A DNA stretch of 64,000 nt from CAIKBL01 sp050247235 (GTDB lineage: Bacteria > Pseudomonadota > Gammaproteobacteria > Ga0077536), in NCBI GenBank assembly GCA_050247235.1, contig JBFWUN010000019.1, positions 1 through 64,000 on the forward strand, given 5' to 3'. The notes under the pieces are model-generated. The model made no database searches. It worked only from the letters and a program-made list of their open reading frames with translations, and was not told where the DNA came from. This document shows positions 1 through 8,004 of the stretch, piece after piece (the stretch's first letter is position 1; each line of letters opens with the position of its first letter). The translations under genes and the position numbers were made by a program.

Positions 1-1
1 C

Positions 2-538
2 CACTGGGTGCCGCCGCGCGAAGCCGCAAGCGCGATGGAGGCGATCGGCAACGGGACGCGGACCGGTCTGCGCATGTGCCTGCAGATCGCGGCCATCCTG
101 CTCGTGCTGGTCAGCCTGGTGCACCTGTGCAATCTCGCGCTCGCCGCTGCACCTGACGTCGGCGGCGCGCCACTCACGCTCGAGCGGATCCTGGGCACGA
201 TCCTCCGCCCGCTCGCCTGGCTGCTGGGCATCCCGTGGCAGGAATCGCTGGTCGCCGGGCAGCTGCTCGGCACCAAGACGATCCTGAATGAACTGCTCGC
301 CTACCTCGCACTGGCCGAGCTGCCGCGCGGATCACTCGGCGTCGAATCGGAGCTGATCCTGACCTACGCACTATGCGGCTTCGCCAATATCGGGAGCCTC
401 GGCATCCTGATTGCAGGACTGACCGAACTGGTACCGGAGCGCCGCGAGGACATCCTCTTGCTGGGTCCCCGCGCGGTCGTCGCGGGATCGCTGGCGACAT
501 TCTCTACCGGCGCGGTGATCGGTCTCGTGCACATCTGA
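2..538 (+). CDS. CNT-family nucleoside transporter, C-terminal part (truncated by window edge)
   Basis: The open frame runs in from the left edge, so only the last ~178 residues are present. Concentrative nucleoside transporters (NupC type) are inner-membrane cation/nucleoside symporters. The tail matches the family: a segment around NELLAYLAL (the conserved Asn/Glu nucleoside-binding region of the second half), then a helix containing CGFANIGSLGI, then TELVPERREDILLLGPRAVVAGSLAT, which corresponds to the typical APERRxDIAxLGxRA...GTLA signature. At least three hydrophobic segments are visible. No start can be assigned; an internal ATG at 8 is not the true start because the frame upstream continues the family alignment. 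Family assignment is confident; substrate (purine or pyrimidine nucleosides) cannot be told from this part. Confidence 0.85.
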   Translation, partial: HWVPPREAASAMEAIGNGTRTGLRMCLQIAAILLVLVSLVHLCNLALAAAPDVGGAPLTLERILGTILRPLAWLLGIPWQESLVAGQLLGTKTILNELLAYLALAELPRGSLGVESELILTYALCGFANIGSLGILIAGLTELVPERREDILLLGPRAVVAGSLATFSTGAVIGLVHI

Positions 539-613
539 CACCTGCATGCAATTCGGCCCGCGCCGGAAGCGATGCTAGACTGCGGCGTCCTTCCCCACGC
601 GAGCCGACCCGCC

Positions 614-1708
614 ATGTTCGTCCGCTTCCTGTTGATGCTGCTCGTGGTCGCTGCAATCGTCGGTGGGTTGGCCTTCACCAAGCAACGCCAGATCAAGGAG
701 ATGCAGGCCACGTTCTCCAAGCCGCAGCCGCCGACCGAGGTCGCGGTGGCGACCGTCGCGCGCAAGGAGTGGCAACGGACGATCCCGGGCACCGGCAGCC
801 TGACGGCCGTGCAGGACGCGTTCGTCACCAACGAGGTGCCGGGGCTCGTCGCCGCGCTGCATTTCGAGTCCGGTCAGCGCGTGGCGAAGGGCGATCCGTT
901 GCTCACGCTCGATGCCACCGTCGATGAAGCGGTCCTGGCCGGCCAGGTGGCGGAGCTCCAGCTCGCCGAGGTCCAATACCAGCGCGCACGGAAACTCGTG
1001 CGGGATCGCACGATGTCGCAATCGCAGTTCGACGAGGCCGCCGCCAACCGGGATCGCATCGCCGCCGAAGTGGCGGCCCAGCGCGCGCGCATCGCCAAGA
1101 AAACCGTGCGCGCCCCGTTCGCGGGAGTGCTCGGCATCCGGCGCGTCGACCTCGGTGATTACCTGGCCGAAGGCGCGAGCATCGTGTCACTGCAGACGCT
1201 CGACCCGATCTACCTCGATTCGGCCGTGCCGGAACGATTCCTGCCGTTGCTGCAAATCGGCCAGGAGGTCCGCATGCGGGTCCAGGCTTACGGTGACGAG
1301 TCCTTCGGCGCCCGCCTCGTCGCGATCGAACCCGGCGTCGATCCGGCGACGCGAATGGTGCGCGTGCGCGCCGAGGTCGCGAACACGGATCATCGCCTGC
1401 GGCCCGGCATGTTCGTTGAGGTGGAAGCCCTCCAGCAGGCCCGGGAGAGCATGCTCGTGGTACCGGAGACGGCAGTCACTTACAGCCCGTACGGCAACTC
1501 GGTGTTCGTCGTGACGGACGGGAAGGATGGTCTCATCGTCGATCGCCGGCAGGTGGAGACCGGGGAGGTCCGCGCCGGCGAGGTGGCGATCCTGAAAGGA
1601 CTTGCGGCCGACGAACGGATCGTTGCCGTGGGACAGAACAAGCTTCGCAATGGCATGCGCGTCGCGATCGTCGAGGACACAGCGTTGTCGGCCGATTCGG
1701 CACGCTGA
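614..1708 (+). CDS. RND efflux periplasmic adaptor subunit (membrane fusion protein, HlyD/AcrA-like)
   Basis: A 364-residue adaptor that would link the inner-membrane RND pump encoded 9 bp downstream to an outer-membrane channel. An N-terminal hydrophobic segment (FVRFLLMLLVVAAIVGGLAF) anchors or exports it; then a lipoyl-like half motif around VPGLVAALHFESGQRVAKGD, a coiled-coil hairpin (about residues 95-150, rich in Ala/Glu/Arg/Gln), the second lipoyl half (KKTVRAPFAGVLGIRRVDLG) and beta-barrel domain. I chose the ATG at 614, which places the hydrophobic segment at the N-terminus; the ATG at 572 would add 14 non-conserved residues. Probably co-transcribed with the pump. No outer-membrane factor gene lies nearby, so it presumably uses a TolC-like channel encoded elsewhere. 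Confidence 0.9.
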   Translation: MFVRFLLMLLVVAAIVGGLAFTKQRQIKEMQATFSKPQPPTEVAVATVARKEWQRTIPGTGSLTAVQDAFVTNEVPGLVAALHFESGQRVAKGDPLLTLDATVDEAVLAGQVAELQLAEVQYQRARKLVRDRTMSQSQFDEAAANRDRIAAEVAAQRARIAKKTVRAPFAGVLGIRRVDLGDYLAEGASIVSLQTLDPIYLDSAVPERFLPLLQIGQEVRMRVQAYGDESFGARLVAIEPGVDPATRMVRVRAEVANTDHRLRPGMFVEVEALQQARESMLVVPETAVTYSPYGNSVFVVTDGKDGLIVDRRQVETGEVRAGEVAILKGLAADERIVAVGQNKLRNGMRVAIVEDTALSADSAR

Positions 1709-1717
1709 GGTTTACCC

Positions 1718-4700
1718 ATGGCGTTCACCGATCTCTTCGTCCGGCGCCCCGTGCTCGCGAGCGTCGTCAATCTTCTGATCCTGCTGCTCGGGGCGCGCGC
1801 GATCTTCTCGCTCGAGCTGCGCCAGTTCCCCAAGACCGAGAACGCCGTGATTACGGTCACCACGACCTACCCGGGTGCCAGCAGCGAACTGGTGAAGGGC
1901 TTCATCACGACGCCGCTGCAGCAGGCCATCGCGGAAGCGGACGGCATCGATTACATGACCTCGAGCAGTCGCCAGGGCGTGTCGTCGATCGAAGTCACGA
2001 TGAAGCTCAACTACCGCGCACAGGACGCGGTCTCGGAGATCCAGAGCAAAGTCGCGAGCCAGCGCGGCGTGCTGCCACGCGAATCCGATGACCCGATCAT
2101 CGAGGCCAAGGTCGGCGATCCGACCTCCCTGATGTACATCGCGTTCTACAGCGACACGATGTCACCGCAGCAGATCCAGGATTACCTGCTGCGCGTGGTG
2201 CGGCCCCAGCTGCAGGCGCTGCCGGGGGTTGCGAAGGCGAACATCTTCGGCAAGAACGGCTACGCGATGCGCATCTGGCTGGATCCCAAGCGCATGGCCG
2301 CGCTGGACGTCACCGCCGCGGACGTCCGGCAGGTACTCGAAAAAAACAACTACCTGGTGGGTCCAGGCTCGACCCGCGGGGAGTACGTCGGCGTCGATCT
2401 CGACACGACCACGGATATCAGCCGTGTTGAGGATTTCGACAACCTGATCATTCGTGCTGCCGGCGGCAACCTGGTACGGCTGTCGGATGTCGCCCGGTCC
2501 GAGCTGGGTGCCGAGGACTACAATTTTACGAGCTGGTACAAGGGAAACACCGCGAGCTACATCGGCATCGACCCGACCCCGGGGGCGAATCCGTTGACCG
2601 TGGCGCAACGCGTGCGCACCGAGATTCCACGGGTCAAGAGCCAGATGCCGAGCGGCCTGCAGGTCATGATTCCGTACGATGCAAGCCAGTTCATCGAGGA
2701 ATCCATCCGCGAGGTGTTCGTAACCCTCGCGGAAGCGGTGGTAATCGTACTGTTCGTGATCTTCCTGTCGCTCGGCTCGCTGCGCGCGGCGATCGTGCCC
2801 GCGGTAGCCGTTCCGCTGTCAATCGTCGGCGCGGCATTTCTGATGCTCCTGCTGGGCTATTCGATCAACACGTTGACCCTGCTCGCAATGGTGCTCGCGA
2901 TCGGGCTGGTCGTCGACGACGCGATCGTCGTGGTGGAGAACGTGCATCGGCACATCCAGCAGGGCATGCGCGCGTTCGACGCCGCGCTCGTCGGCGCGCG
3001 CGAACTCCGGCTGCCGATCGTCGCGATGACGACCACCCTGGTAGCCGTCTATGCCCCGATCGGTTTCATGGGCGGATTGGTTGGCACGCTGTTCACGGAG
3101 TTCGCGTTCTCACTCGCCGGGGCGGTGCTGATCTCCGGCGTGGTGGCGCTGACCTTGTCCCCGATGCTGAGTTCCAAGGTGCTGGTCGAAAATCGCCATG
3201 GCGCGTTCGAGCGCCTGGTCGAACGGTTCTTCGAGGCGCTGGGGCACGGCTACCGTCGCACGCTCGGCTGGATGCTCGACGGCTGGCCGGTGCTGGTGGT
3301 GTTCGGGTTCCTGGTGCTGATGAGCATGTTCCCGATGTACCTGTTCAGCCAGAAGGAGCTCGCGCCCACCGAAGATCACGGGATCCTGTTCGTGGCCGCG
3401 CGCGGACCGGAAGTCGCCACGCTCGATTACACCAAGGCCTACACGCGTGAAATGCTGAAGGCGTACGAGTCGATACCCGAGTACCAGGAGAGCTTCTTCA
3501 TCCTGGGTTTCGGCGGCGCGCCCAATTCCGCGTTTGGAGGGTTCCGGCTGAAGCCGCTGGAAGATCGCGTACGCGGACAGTCGGAGATCCAGAACGACCT
3601 GCAGCCGAGACTGAACAACGTCACCGGGTTCCAGGCGAATGCCTTTCCGCGCCCGAGCCTGCCGGGGGCAGGACGCGGTCTGCCCATCCAGTTCGTGGTG
3701 CTGACACCCGCGGACTATCCCCAGCTCGACGCGGCAGTCGATGAACTGCTCGGACGCGCAATGCAGAGCGGGAAGTTCATGTTCCTGCAGAAATCGGTGG
3801 AATTCGCGCGCCCGAAGACGACCATCGTGATCGACCGCAACCGTGCAGGCGTGCTGGGCATCCAGATGGAGGACGTGGGTCGCGAACTCGCGACGATGCT
3901 CGGCGGCAATTACATCAACTGGTTCAACCTCGAGGGCCGCAGCTACAAGGTGATTCCGCAGGTGCCGGACGAACTGCGCGCGTCCGAGCGCATGTTGCAG
4001 GGCTATTACATCCGCACGGCGAGCGGCAAGCTCGTTCCGATGTCGAGCATCGTGTCGTTCCGGGAGACTATCGAGCCGAGCGAGCGCGCGCAGTTCCAGC
4101 AGCTCAACGCGCTGACCCTCCAGGGCCTGGCATCTCCCGGCGTCTCGATGGGCGATGCGCTGGATTTCCTGAATGCGGAGGCGTCGCGCGTCCTCCCCGA
4201 AGGGTTCGCGTGGGACTACGCCGGGGTATCCCGTCAGTACGTGCAGGAGGGCAGTGCGCTGGTGGTCACCCTGGTGCTGGCCGCCGTGGTGATCTACCTG
4301 GTGCTCGCCGCGCAGTTCGAGAGCTGGCGGGATCCGCTCATCATCATGATGTCCGTACCGATGTCGATCGCCGGCGCACTCGCGTTCATCTTCCTGGGCT
4401 TCGCCACCATCAACATCTACACGCAGGTGGGCCTTGTCACCCTGGTCGGCCTGATCGCGAAGAACGGGATCCTGATCGTCGAATTCGCCAACCAGCTGCA
4501 GCGCGAACGGGGACTCTCCAGGCGGGAGGCGATCGAGGAAGGGGCAATGATTCGCCTGCGCCCCATCCTGATGACCACGGTGTCGATGATCGTCGCAATG
4601 GTGCCGCTGCTGACCGCGTTCGGGCCCGGCGCGGTGAGTCGCTTTCATATCGGTCTCGTGATCGCCGCGGGGCTCGGCATCGGGACCCTGTTCACGTTGT

Positions 4701-4804
4701 TCGTGGTACCCGCGTTCTACCTGCTGCTGGCGCGCCGGCACCAACCGGAGCCCGTTGACGAATTCAATTCCGCACCGGTTTCCCCTACCATCGGCCACAC
4801 CTGA
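1718..4804 (+). CDS. RND multidrug efflux permease (HAE1 family)
   Basis: A 1028-residue inner-membrane proton antiporter, the usual length for AcrB/MexB-like pumps. It starts MAFTDLFVRRPVLASVVNLLILLLGARAI, the canonical first helix. Transmembrane helix 4 carries the proton-relay pair in AIGLVVDDAIVVVENV (Asp-Asp), and the second half carries GLIAKNGILIVEFANQ. Two large periplasmic loops follow helices 1 and 7, and the internal repeat of two six-helix halves is clear. It directly follows the adaptor gene with a 9-bp spacer, so the two form an operon. Substrates cannot be deduced. Shorter adaptor, missing outer-membrane factor and the MAFTDLFVRRPV start fit the MexJK/TriABC-like or generic HAE1 clades, but the exact clade needs a tree. 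Confidence 0.95.
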   Translation: MAFTDLFVRRPVLASVVNLLILLLGARAIFSLELRQFPKTENAVITVTTTYPGASSELVKGFITTPLQQAIAEADGIDYMTSSSRQGVSSIEVTMKLNYRAQDAVSEIQSKVASQRGVLPRESDDPIIEAKVGDPTSLMYIAFYSDTMSPQQIQDYLLRVVRPQLQALPGVAKANIFGKNGYAMRIWLDPKRMAALDVTAADVRQVLEKNNYLVGPGSTRGEYVGVDLDTTTDISRVEDFDNLIIRAAGGNLVRLSDVARSELGAEDYNFTSWYKGNTASYIGIDPTPGANPLTVAQRVRTEIPRVKSQMPSGLQVMIPYDASQFIEESIREVFVTLAEAVVIVLFVIFLSLGSLRAAIVPAVAVPLSIVGAAFLMLLLGYSINTLTLLAMVLAIGLVVDDAIVVVENVHRHIQQGMRAFDAALVGARELRLPIVAMTTTLVAVYAPIGFMGGLVGTLFTEFAFSLAGAVLISGVVALTLSPMLSSKVLVENRHGAFERLVERFFEALGHGYRRTLGWMLDGWPVLVVFGFLVLMSMFPMYLFSQKELAPTEDHGILFVAARGPEVATLDYTKAYTREMLKAYESIPEYQESFFILGFGGAPNSAFGGFRLKPLEDRVRGQSEIQNDLQPRLNNVTGFQANAFPRPSLPGAGRGLPIQFVVLTPADYPQLDAAVDELLGRAMQSGKFMFLQKSVEFARPKTTIVIDRNRAGVLGIQMEDVGRELATMLGGNYINWFNLEGRSYKVIPQVPDELRASERMLQGYYIRTASGKLVPMSSIVSFRETIEPSERAQFQQLNALTLQGLASPGVSMGDALDFLNAEASRVLPEGFAWDYAGVSRQYVQEGSALVVTLVLAAVVIYLVLAAQFESWRDPLIIMMSVPMSIAGALAFIFLGFATINIYTQVGLVTLVGLIAKNGILIVEFANQLQRERGLSRREAIEEGAMIRLRPILMTTVSMIVAMVPLLTAFGPGAVSRFHIGLVIAAGLGIGTLFTLFVVPAFYLLLARRHQPEPVDEFNSAPVSPTIGHT

Positions 4805-4824
4805 AATCCCGCGGGGCATATCGT

Positions 4825-5598
4825 ATGACCAGGAACCTGTTCGACCTGTCCGGCAAGGTGGCCCTCATCACTGGCGGCAGCCGTGGTCTCGGTCGCGAGA
4901 TGGCGCTGGCGTTCGCGGATCACGGCGCGCATGTCGCGATCGCGAGCCGCAAGCTGGAGCAGTGCGAGAAAACTGCGCAGGAGATCGCGGCGCGCGGTGT
5001 CAAGGCGTTCGCCCACGCATGCCACGTCGCCCGGTGGGACGAGATCGAATCGCTCGTCGAGGCGACGTACGCGCACTTCGGCAAGATTGACGTCCTGGTC
5101 AACAACGCCGGACTGTCACCGCTCTATCCGTCGCTGGATACCGTCACCGAAGAACTCTTCGACAAGGTCATCGGGATCAATCTCAAGGGGCCGTTCCGGC
5201 TGAGTGCGCTCGTCGCGAAGCGCATGCTGGAAGGTGACGGCGGTTCCATCATCAACGTCTCCAGCACCGCGGCGGTGACGCCGAGCCCGTCCTCGGAGCC
5301 GTACTGCTCGGCCAAGGCAGGGTTGAATGCGCTGACCCGCTCGATGGCCTATGCGTACGGCCCGAAGGTGCGCGTGAACTGCATCATGCCGGGTCCGTTC
5401 CTCACCGACATATCGAAGGCCTGGGATCTGGACGCGTTCAACGCCGGCGCCAAGCGGAACATTCCGCTCCAGCGCGGTGGCCAGCCGCACGAGATCGTCG
5501 GTGCCGCGCTGTACCTCGCGAGCGGCGCATCGAGCTACACGACCGGCGCGATCCTCGCGGTGGACGGCGGATCGGGCGGCAATCCCCGCGTGCTTTGA
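4825..5598 (+). CDS. SDR family NAD(P)-dependent oxidoreductase
   Basis: A 257-residue classical short-chain dehydrogenase/reductase. The Rossmann cofactor motif is TGGSRGLG (from about residue 17), the NNAG motif is in DVLVNNAG, the catalytic Ser lies in INVSSTAA, and the active-site YxxxK is YCSAK. The C-terminal part has the PGPFLTDI and GGxxG-like features of the family and ends in DGGSGG. It resembles gluconate 5-dehydrogenase / 3-oxoacyl-ACP reductase-like SDRs; the substrate cannot be told. It starts 20 bp after the RND pump stop and is in the same direction, so read-through is possible, but there is no functional link to efflux. It is followed by a large hairpin and then by genes on the opposite strand. 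Confidence 0.9.
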   Translation: MTRNLFDLSGKVALITGGSRGLGREMALAFADHGAHVAIASRKLEQCEKTAQEIAARGVKAFAHACHVARWDEIESLVEATYAHFGKIDVLVNNAGLSPLYPSLDTVTEELFDKVIGINLKGPFRLSALVAKRMLEGDGGSIINVSSTAAVTPSPSSEPYCSAKAGLNALTRSMAYAYGPKVRVNCIMPGPFLTDISKAWDLDAFNAGAKRNIPLQRGGQPHEIVGAALYLASGASSYTTGAILAVDGGSGGNPRVL

Positions 5599-5606
5599 AT
5601 CGTCGA

Positions 5607-5655
5607 GCGCCGGCATCGCCCACCCGGTGAGCACTCATCCCGGGTGCTCCGGCGC
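5607..5655. terminator. Large stem-loop between convergent genes
   Basis: Outer arms GCGCCGG (5607-5613) and CCGGCGC (5649-5655) pair perfectly, and inner arms CACCCG (5621-5626) and CGGGTG (5641-5646) pair inside them. The structure lies between the stops of the SDR gene (plus) and the EthD-domain gene (minus), where a bidirectional transcription stop is expected. There is no T-run on either side, so it is either a Rho-assisted stop or an mRNA-end stabilising hairpin. Confidence 0.5.
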
Positions 5656-5696
5656 CCGCGCACAGTGCGTCGACTTCGACGCACTCGGCCCTCCGG

Positions 5697-6632
5697 TCAC
5701 GCCGTGGCGTCCCGGATCAGATAATTCAACGCCGTGAAGTACGCGCTTTCGGCCGCGAACGCCTGCTCCTCTGCGCAGAGCGCCGCATGGGCGTCGCTGG
5801 CAATGAAGTCTTCCACGTCGTTCATGTTCGCAAACGACAGTGCGCCCACCCCGTCAATCCGATCACCGACCGCGTCGTACAGCGCGTCGCCCGGCTCGCT
5901 GACGTTGACCAGCTGCGCATAACGGCGAACGAGTCCGGTGGCCGTTGCGGCGCGCCGCACGCGCTCGGCATAGTCCGCCATCCAGTATCCCCGAAACTGT
6001 GCGCGGGTGAGCCCGGCGTTCCGCACGTGGGTCTTCAGCAGCACCACCGGGTGCTGTCGGCGATCCGCTGCCACGACGAGGTGCTCTTCGGCGACATGGA
6101 ATCCGAAGCCACGGATGAATACGGCTTCGTCCGGGACGATCTTCTGCCCGTACTTGCCCGGCCCGACGTCGAAGAAAGCCGCGAGATCTGCGCGACTGCG
6201 GAAGCCCAGCTGGGCGATACCGTCCCAAGCGGGCCTGGTGTACGGGACGCAGCGGGCAGCGGGGTCCGTCACGAGCCGGCCGTCAGGTGCGAGCGGCGCG
6301 GCATACGGGGGTGCCCGCTCGGAGGTGGGGCCGCCGGGGATGCGGTGCTGCTGCAGGTAGTACGTGAGCAGTGCCGTCTGGCGATCGTCGGGACCATCCA
6401 CGTGCAGGATCTTCGGTCCGTGGATCTTGCGCCAGTACTCGTCGAACGCCTCCCACTCGAGCTGCGGTCGATCGGTCAGCGCGAGGGTGCGATCACGCGC
6501 ATCCGCGTCTTCGATCCCGGCGCCTGCGCTGTTCACGTTGTAGCGCGGACGGGCGCGCCGATGACCCTCCGGCGGCTGACTGTCCGCGCGGATCACGAGT
6601 GCATTGAGAACGATGAGTGGCGAAGTGGGCAT
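5697..6632 (-). CDS. EthD domain-containing protein
   Basis: A 311-residue soluble protein with two ferredoxin-like (dimeric alpha/beta barrel) EthD-type halves: the first around WEAFDEYWRKIHGPKILHVDG..., the second around KTHVRNAGLTRAQFRGYWMADYAERVRR. Both carry the family's W/Y-x-x-x-HGP or similar signature. EthD proteins are small accessory proteins or enzymes (ETBE degradation, methylmuconolactone methylisomerase-like, polyketide processing). It is 26 bp downstream of an enoyl-CoA hydratase gene on the same strand, which suggests a role in degradation of a CoA-linked or aromatic compound. The reaction is unknown. Two tandem EthD halves are longer than the common ~100-residue single-domain form. 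Confidence 0.8.
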   Translation of the reverse strand: MPTSPLIVLNALVIRADSQPPEGHRRARPRYNVNSAGAGIEDADARDRTLALTDRPQLEWEAFDEYWRKIHGPKILHVDGPDDRQTALLTYYLQQHRIPGGPTSERAPPYAAPLAPDGRLVTDPAARCVPYTRPAWDGIAQLGFRSRADLAAFFDVGPGKYGQKIVPDEAVFIRGFGFHVAEEHLVVAADRRQHPVVLLKTHVRNAGLTRAQFRGYWMADYAERVRRAATATGLVRRYAQLVNVSEPGDALYDAVGDRIDGVGALSFANMNDVEDFIASDAHAALCAEEQAFAAESAYFTALNYLIRDATA

Positions 6633-6658
6633 GTCAGGCGCTCCCGTTGGACGACAGT

Positions 6659-7426
6659 TCAGGCACGGCGCGCGAAAAAGCGTGCCACGTAGGTTGCCGG
6701 TTCATCCGTCGCGTATGCGTCCACGAACGCGCGCACGCCGGCTTCGATGGCCTCGGGCAAGGTGGCGGACTCCCATGACTGCACCAGGGATTTCTGGTTT
6801 GCGATCGCGCGCGGGGCCCCCTGCAGGAGGTCGTCAATGACGTGCGCGACCAGTCCGGCCAGTTCGTCCGGCGCCACGCAATGCTCGACGAGCCCGATGG
6901 CATGCGCCGTCCGCGCGTCGACGAGATGTCCGCGATAGACGAGCTCCCGGGTCCTGCCCCATCCGATCAGCGTCGGCAGCAACGCAGCCTCGATCACGGA
7001 AGGCACGCCGACGCGCACTTCCGGCATGCCAAACACCGCCGTCGTATCCGCCAGCCTGAAATCGCAGGCCGCCGCGATTTCAAGGCCGGCGCCGAGGCAG
7101 TGCCCCCGGATGCTCGCGACCACCGGCACCGGCAACGCGCGGAGGGCCGCGCAGACTTCGTGAATGCTGCGAATGAACGCCTCGGCGGAGTCGGGAGTGA
7201 GGCTGCCGAGTTCCCGAAGGTCGGCCCCGCCGATCCAGGCATCTGCACCAGGAGACTCGAACAGCACGCATCGCAGACCGGGGACCTTGCCGAGCGCGCG
7301 CAGGCGCGCGGCGACGTGGCGGAGCAGGTCGCCGTTGACAACGTTCAGACGCGTCCGTCCGTTGAGCGACAGCCGCAGGACGCTGCCCGCAAGATGTGTC
7401 TCGAATGATTCGTTCAGTGGCGCCAT
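6659..7426 (-). CDS. Enoyl-CoA hydratase/isomerase family protein
   Basis: A 255-residue crotonase-fold enzyme acting on acyl-CoA thioesters in the cytoplasm. The oxyanion-hole motifs are present: WIGGADLREL (normally the AGADLxE region) and IRGHCLGAGLEIAAACDFRLA. The segment MPEVRVGVPSVIEAALLPTLIG retains the first Glu (PEV) and a second acidic residue close to the position of the hydratase catalytic Glu, so it could be a hydratase or an isomerase. The start has a purine-rich GGAAGCGGG directly upstream. It lies in a minus-strand run with a small exported protein upstream and the EthD-domain gene downstream, probably one transcript. The precise substrate is not predictable. Confidence 0.88.
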   Translation of the reverse strand: MAPLNESFETHLAGSVLRLSLNGRTRLNVVNGDLLRHVAARLRALGKVPGLRCVLFESPGADAWIGGADLRELGSLTPDSAEAFIRSIHEVCAALRALPVPVVASIRGHCLGAGLEIAAACDFRLADTTAVFGMPEVRVGVPSVIEAALLPTLIGWGRTRELVYRGHLVDARTAHAIGLVEHCVAPDELAGLVAHVIDDLLQGAPRAIANQKSLVQSWESATLPEAIEAGVRAFVDAYATDEPATYVARFFARRA

Positions 7427-7454
7427 CCCGCTTCCCCGCAGTTCTCGTGGCGCC

Positions 7455-7856
7455 TCAGCACCCGGTGCGAACCTCCACCCGTGCCGCGCCTGCAGGTGGA
7501 ACTGTGATCTGGATCCCCTTGTCGGGCCGATCCGTCGCGCTCAGGCACACGAACGCGGCACGCTCGGACGTCCAGCGCATCGCGATGTTCCGCCTGGTGA
7601 ACGGCACACCATCGTAGGCGAGTTCGGACTTGAGCAGCGGCTGTCGCTCCCCGGTGCGCGCCGCTGTCAGGTCGAGCGCAACCTGGTGAGGGCCCTGCGG
7701 GAACCAGGGCGCGATGACCGTCGCCGTCAGCACGAAATCCCCGGAGGGAGAAGCCAGCGACTCGAACACCGTGGAGCGCTCCGATTCCGCACATCCCGCG
7801 CACGCGAGGCAGATTGCCGCGATTCGGCGGAACATGCCTCGCTTGCGTGTGGCCAT
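7455..7856 (-). CDS. Small exported protein, possible lipoprotein, unknown function
   Basis: A 133-residue protein from the ATG at 7856 (an alternative ATG lies 7 codons later). The N-terminus has basic residues (RKRGMFRR) then a hydrophobic stretch ending in CLACAGC, which looks like a signal peptide with a weak lipobox; the Cys after AG could be the lipidated residue, though Cys at -3 is unusual. The rest resembles a small beta-rich domain (SPSGDFVLTATV..., ending in RVEVRTGC). I do not recognise the family. It lies 28 bp upstream of the enoyl-CoA hydratase gene. The longer reading frame reaching 8045 has no supported start and would cross the chemoreceptor terminator. Confidence 0.6.
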   Translation of the reverse strand: MATRKRGMFRRIAAICLACAGCAESERSTVFESLASPSGDFVLTATVIAPWFPQGPHQVALDLTAARTGERQPLLKSELAYDGVPFTRRNIAMRWTSERAAFVCLSATDRPDKGIQITVPPAGAARVEVRTGC

Positions 7857-7947
7857 CCGGACTCCTTGCACGTCATCCGTGCCGGTTCGTCCGCAGCGTA
7901 GCCAACCCGGATGGCGCTGTCGAGCCACGTGAAGGTACCCGGAAACG

Positions 7948-7975
7948 ACGACGCCCCGCGGAGGCGGGGCGTCGT
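7948..7975 (-). terminator. Strong GC-rich hairpin after the chemoreceptor gene
   Basis: A perfect 12-bp stem: arm ACGACGCCCCGC at 7948-7959, GGAG loop, arm GCGGGGCGTCGT at 7964-7975. It begins 30 bp beyond the stop of the minus-strand chemoreceptor gene, as expected for its transcription stop. On the minus strand it is followed by only three Ts (CGTTTCC), so termination may be partial. Confidence 0.65.
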
Positions 7976-8004
7976 TGCGATCGATCAGCGCGTTGTGAAC
8001 GGGT

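Noticed and set aside
3110..4819. Long open frame antisense to the RND pump gene
   Set aside because: It covers the pump gene exactly, has His/Arg/Gln-rich composition typical of antisense reading in GC-rich DNA, and matches no family.
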